From Streptomyces sp. HD (GTDB lineage Bacteria > Actinomycetota > Actinomycetes > Streptomycetales > Streptomycetaceae), in NCBI RefSeq assembly GCF_028369295.1, contig NZ_JAQMYP010000016.1:62001-126000 (forward strand): DNA of 64,000 nucleotides, read 5' to 3'. Both the position numbers and the translations under genes were made by a program. Positions within the stretch are counted from its first letter, which is position 1, and each line of letters opens with the position of its first letter. A model generated the notes under the pieces. The model did not search any database, had not been told where the DNA came from, and was given only the letters and a program-made list of their open reading frames with translations. Of the stretch, positions 60,539 to 64,000 are shown in pieces.

Positions 60539-61222
60539 GTGGCAGTTGCCGGAGGGCGGTCGACGAAGCGGCTCCAGCGGGGAACCCTTTCCCAGGGGCT
60601 CATCGTGGCGACTGCGCTGCGGATCCTCGACGAGGACGGGCCGGACGCGCTGACCTTCCAGCGCCTCGGCAAGGAACTGTCCTCCTCCGCGACCGCGGTC
60701 TACCGGCACTTCGCGAGTCGCGACCACATCATGGTCGCCGTCGCGGAGGAGCTCGACAGGATCTCCCTCGACGGGTACGAGCCGCACGAGTCGTGGACCG
60801 AGTCGCTGCGGGACCTGGCGATCCGGGCCTGGAACACCGCCCTGGACCACCCTGCGGCCGCCGCGCTCTGCATGGGGAGAGTCACCCGAGGCGTGCACGA
60901 GTTGCGCGCCGTCGACGCCGTCCTGGAAGCGTTCCACCGCGGCGGCTGGCGCGGCCGGGAGGCCGTCCTGCATTACCAGGTGTTCTCGAACTTCATCCTC
61001 TCCATGGCGAGCAACAACGCCTGGCGACTCGTCAACCAGCGGTTCGGCGCCGAGGTGAACTGGGTGCAGGAATACCAGCCGGCGGATCCTGACGCGTACC
61101 CCTACGCCGAGGCGGCGAAGGAGCACCTGCGCAGCATCGACATGACCGACGTCTTCCACCGGCAGACGGACATCCTCCTCGCGGCCCTCGACGCGGAGGC
61201 GGCGACGCTCCCGCGCGACTGA
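60539..61222 (+). CDS. TetR-family regulator
   Basis: The 227-aa product has a TetR head (QGLIVATALRILDEDGPDAL, TFQRLGKELSSSATAVYRHF, ASRDHIMVAVAEELD) and a long C-terminal domain with WNTALDHPAAAALCMG and LLAALDAEA. The start is GTG 60539, about eight bases after GAGGGAGG. It precedes a solute-binding protein and an amidase on the same strand, and a short inverted repeat lies before the binding-protein gene, so it probably represses that unit. Confidence 0.9.
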   Translation: MAVAGGRSTKRLQRGTLSQGLIVATALRILDEDGPDALTFQRLGKELSSSATAVYRHFASRDHIMVAVAEELDRISLDGYEPHESWTESLRDLAIRAWNTALDHPAAAALCMGRVTRGVHELRAVDAVLEAFHRGGWRGREAVLHYQVFSNFILSMASNNAWRLVNQRFGAEVNWVQEYQPADPDAYPYAEAAKEHLRSIDMTDVFHRQTDILLAALDAEAATLPRD

Positions 61223-61299
61223 CACGCGTCAGTCTTCGCGGTCACCGTCCAGCGGCGTTCTCGCGGCCGAAATCGGCGGCAGGGCTGGCGCGCACAAAG

Positions 61300-61313
61300 A
61301 TAGTTAACGCTAT
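61300..61313 (+). promoter_or_regulatory. possible TetR operator before SBP gene
   Basis: The AT-rich inverted repeat ATAG-TTAACG-CTAT stands out in GC-rich DNA 174 bases before the binding-protein gene and 78 bases after the TetR gene. TTGACT follows directly (61313-61318) and could be a -35. Confidence 0.4.
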
Positions 61314-61486
61314 TGACTACGTCGTTCACTTGGCTGCATCCTCTCCACCAAGTGCTCCACGGCTCGCCGCCAAGCGACGTCCACCGAGCGCCGCGCGCAC
61401 CGCCTCCACCCCCGAACTGCTCGCGCTCGTCCCGCCCGGTTCCCTGAGACCTGCGCAGAGCGCGACATCCCTCTCCAGGAGCACCC

Positions 61487-63067
61487 ATGCGCCAGACCCG
61501 TACCCGCGCGGTCCCTGTGACCGCTGCCGTCGCCCTGACGGCCGTACTCGCCGGCTGTACCACCACGGGATCGACGGCCGGAGATCCGAGCGGCGGCGAT
61601 GCCGCCACGGTGACGAAGATCCGGACGACGATCGACGTGCCGGCCGGCTTCGACCCGGCCAAGGCTCTGTCGCTGCCGGACTACCAGCTCGCCCGGAACA
61701 GTTACGACACCCTCGTGCGCAAGGACGACGGCGGGCTCGTCGGCGGGCTCGCCACCAAGTGGAAGAACACGCCGACCTCGGCCACGTTCACCCTGCGCCC
61801 CGACGCGACCTGCGCCGACGGAACGCCGATCACGCCGACGGTCGTCAAGGGCTCCCTCGACCGCTACATCGACCCGAAGACGGCGGCGCCCGATCTGCCC
61901 ACGGTCTTCGGCCCCGGCAACAAGGCGAAGGTGACCGCCGACGACGCGGCGCGGACGGTGAAGATCACTCTCGCCAGGCCGTGGGGCGACATGGTCACCG
62001 GCCTGTCGGTCGCGAGCACGGGCATCGTCTGCCCGGCGGGACTCAAGGACCTCAAGGCCCTTGCCGCCGGTAAGGCCAAGGGCTCCCAGTCCGGCCCGTA
62101 CCTTCTTGAGAAGTCCCAGTCCGGTGTCTCGTACTCCTACAGGCTTCGCCCGGAGTACAAGGCATGGCCGGCCTGGCGCACGAAGATTTCCGGCAAGGTC
62201 GCCACGACGCTGGAGTACCTGGTCTCGCCCGACCCGACGGCGACCGGCAACCTCGTGACCAGCGGCCAGCTCGACATCGGCAAGATCGACGCCTCCGGCA
62301 TCCCGCGCTTCGACGGCGTGGGCGGCACCAGCGTGAGCATCAGCCGGTTCTCCGACTTCTACCTGCTCTTCAACGAACGTCCCGGCACGGTCTTCGCGGA
62401 CGCCGCCACCCGCCGGGCAGTCGCCCAGGCCGTCGACCGCGCCGCTTTCACCAAGGTCGTCTCGAAGGACACGGGTGAGCCGTCGACGATGTTCGTGCAG
62501 AAGGGCATCCCCTGCAACGACCCTGGCACCTCCTTCCTCGTACCGACGGACAAGGCCGCGGCGGCCTCCGTGCTCAAGGGCAAGAAGATCCGCCTCGTCG
62601 GCCCCCAGGTCGTCGGACCGGCCGGCGCCGGAAACCAGTACATCCAGGAGGCGCTGCGGGCCGCGGGCGCGGACGTCACCCTCGCCAACGTCGACGTCGG
62701 GGCCTGGGTCGGGACCGTGTTCGGCAAGCCCGACGCCTGGGACCTCACGGTCTTCGCCGACCTCAACTTCCTCGGCAGCCTTGCCAACCCGCTCGCCCAC
62801 TTCGTGGGCCCGACCGTCCCCGAAGGCGGCGGCAACCTCGGCGCGGTGAAGAACCCCGCGTTGAACAAGGCCTTCGCCCAGGGCGCCGAGGCGACGACCG
62901 ACAAGGCCCGCTGCGCCGCCTACCAGAAGGCCGCCAAGGCCCTGATCTCGCAGGTGGACGGGGTGCCGCTGGTCAACGACCCGTTCATCTACGCACTGCG
63001 CAGGGGGTTCAGCGCACAGATGCTGGGCGGCTCGCTCGACGACCCGATCCTGCGCATCACCGGCTGA
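61487..63067 (+). CDS. family 5 ABC solute-binding lipoprotein
   Basis: The 526-aa product has a lipoprotein signal peptide with lipobox LAGC (cleavage before Cys23) and the fold of family 5 peptide/nickel/oligopeptide binding proteins (TFTLRPDATCADGTPITPTV, VKITLARPWGD, LNERPG-type LLFNERPGTVFADAATRRAV, QAVDRAAFTKVV). It would sit on the outer membrane face and deliver a ligand to an ABC permease, which is not within this window. ATG 61487 follows AGGAG. The amidase starts 182 bases downstream, so an amide- or peptide-like substrate is a fair guess. Confidence 0.9.
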   Translation: MRQTRTRAVPVTAAVALTAVLAGCTTTGSTAGDPSGGDAATVTKIRTTIDVPAGFDPAKALSLPDYQLARNSYDTLVRKDDGGLVGGLATKWKNTPTSATFTLRPDATCADGTPITPTVVKGSLDRYIDPKTAAPDLPTVFGPGNKAKVTADDAARTVKITLARPWGDMVTGLSVASTGIVCPAGLKDLKALAAGKAKGSQSGPYLLEKSQSGVSYSYRLRPEYKAWPAWRTKISGKVATTLEYLVSPDPTATGNLVTSGQLDIGKIDASGIPRFDGVGGTSVSISRFSDFYLLFNERPGTVFADAATRRAVAQAVDRAAFTKVVSKDTGEPSTMFVQKGIPCNDPGTSFLVPTDKAAAASVLKGKKIRLVGPQVVGPAGAGNQYIQEALRAAGADVTLANVDVGAWVGTVFGKPDAWDLTVFADLNFLGSLANPLAHFVGPTVPEGGGNLGAVKNPALNKAFAQGAEATTDKARCAAYQKAAKALISQVDGVPLVNDPFIYALRRGFSAQMLGGSLDDPILRITG

Positions 63068-63248
63068 CGGACGGGCCGCCCGCACGCGCGGCGCAGACCC
63101 ACGCGGCCGGGGCCCGACCGTCCGGCAGGGAGACCCCCGCGCTCGCACGGCACGGAGATCCCCCCGCGCTCGTACGGCACAGAGAATCCCCGCCCTGCTC
63201 CGGCGCCCCGCACCGAGACCCTCGCACCTTTCCGACAGGAGTCCCCTG

Positions 63249-64000
63249 GTGATCGACCCATTCAGCACCGCCCAGCAGATCGCCGACCTCGTGCGAACGA
63301 AAGAGGTCAGCCCGGTGGAGGTGGCCGAGACCTACCTCGACCGCATCGAGCGGATCAATCCCGCCGTCAACGCCGTCGTCTGGCTCGACGCCGACGCCGT
63401 GCGCGCGGCGGCCGTCCGGGCCGAGCGGGCGGTGCTGCGCGGCGACCCGCTCGGCCCGCTGCACGGCGTCCCCGTCCCCATCAAGGACCTCAACTCCGTC
63501 GCGGGACAACCCAACACGATGTCCTCACTGGCGATCCGGGACACCCCGCGGACGGTCACGGACCCCGACGTCCAGCTCCTCCTCGACGCCGGCGCGATCC
63601 CCCTCGGCCGGACGAACTCACCGGAGTTCGGCGCCCTGACCGTCTCCGAGAACGCCCGGCACGGAAAGACGCGCAACCCGTGGAACCCGGCGCACACCTC
63701 CGGCGGGTCGAGCGGCGGCGCGTCGGCGGCCGTCGCGGCCGGGCTCGCCCCGGTGGCACACGCCTCCGACGGCGGCGGATCGATCCGGGTCCCGGCGTCC
63801 GTCACCGGCCTCGTGGGCCTCAAACCGAGCCGGGGACGCGTGCCCGCGCTCGTCCGGGGCTGGGAACACTCGACGACCGAAGGCGCGATCACCCGCACCG
63901 TGCGCGACGCGGCCCTCATGCTCGACGTCATGGGCCGAGCCGACCGGCTCGCCTGGTACAGCGCGCCCGAACCGTCCCGCCCGTACATCGAGGAGGCCGG
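63249..64000 (+). CDS. amidase signature family enzyme, partial at window end
   Basis: About 250 residues are encoded before the window ends. The amidase-signature triad is complete: Lys in VPIKDLNS, cis-Ser in TSGGSSGGASA and nucleophile Ser in SDGGGSIRVPAS. The N-terminus FSTAQQIADLVRTKEVSPVE and FLRTNxPEF-type segment GRTNSPEFG are typical. It hydrolyses an amide; the substrate is unknown. The start is GTG 63249 with AGGAG eight bases upstream. It follows the solute-binding protein and TetR genes and is probably part of the same uptake-and-hydrolysis unit. Confidence 0.9.
   Translation, partial: MIDPFSTAQQIADLVRTKEVSPVEVAETYLDRIERINPAVNAVVWLDADAVRAAAVRAERAVLRGDPLGPLHGVPVPIKDLNSVAGQPNTMSSLAIRDTPRTVTDPDVQLLLDAGAIPLGRTNSPEFGALTVSENARHGKTRNPWNPAHTSGGSSGGASAAVAAGLAPVAHASDGGGSIRVPASVTGLVGLKPSRGRVPALVRGWEHSTTEGAITRTVRDAALMLDVMGRADRLAWYSAPEPSRPYIEEA

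Overview
The window is high-GC actinobacterial DNA, most likely Streptomyces or a close relative. The G+C-rich third codon positions, GGAGG-type ribosome binding sites, frequent ATGA and GTG start overlaps, and the many regulators of Streptomyces type (TPR/HTH, PP2C, NarL) all point that way. It reads as an accessory region of a chromosome arm. Conserved or metabolic genes alternate with insertion sequences, broken genes and repeated 3' ends of tRNA genes. I found no complete tRNA, rRNA, CRISPR array or integrase.

Layout. 0.1-4.5 kb: a YjbQ-family protein, an XPB/helicase-like protein, and TetR and AraC regulators. 4.7-10.8 kb: a lipid-activation cluster with a NarL-type regulator, a beta-ketoacyl synthase with an intact Cys-His-His triad, and two tandem fatty acyl-AMP ligases on the opposite strand. 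11.1-14.1 kb: tRNA 3'-end relics, an IS4-family element with a target duplication, and IS5 debris. 14.1-22.1 kb: one leftward operon, dxs-ispG-GGPP synthase-ispH-class I terpene synthase-class II diterpene cyclase. It supplies its own isoprenoid precursors and then cyclises GGPP. 22.5-28.0 kb: two IS1380-family copies (one with a premature stop), two small ORFs (a 27-aa peptide made of two 11-residue repeats and an 82-aa secreted protein), and an IS5-like element with perfect 27-bp ends carrying a DUF998 membrane-protein gene.

28.2-48.1 kb: TPR/HTH regulators, a secreted lipase, SDR and PP2C relics, a large GAF/PAS/PP2C phosphatase, a yjbQ 3'-end relic next to a tRNA relic, a sigma-like protein divergent from a secreted trypsin-like protease with a collagen-like tail, a two-component system, a secreted phospholipase A2, and an orphan class I terpene cyclase. 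48.5-51.7 kb: an ArsR-MFS operon, then a broken STAND-type ATPase ending in another tRNA relic. 52.3-64.0 kb: a catabolic region. It holds LysR divergent from prpF-dctA, AsnC followed by a 989-aa kinase/M23/aminotransferase fusion, and TetR-solute binding protein-amidase; the amidase runs off the window.

The strongest overall signal is a tRNA 3' end repeated four times in the same orientation at 11.1, 32.6, 37.0 and 51.7 kb. Two copies carry attP-like iterated arms. This suggests serial integration at one tRNA locus, with the diterpene operon, protease, PP2C and orphan cyclase as cargo.
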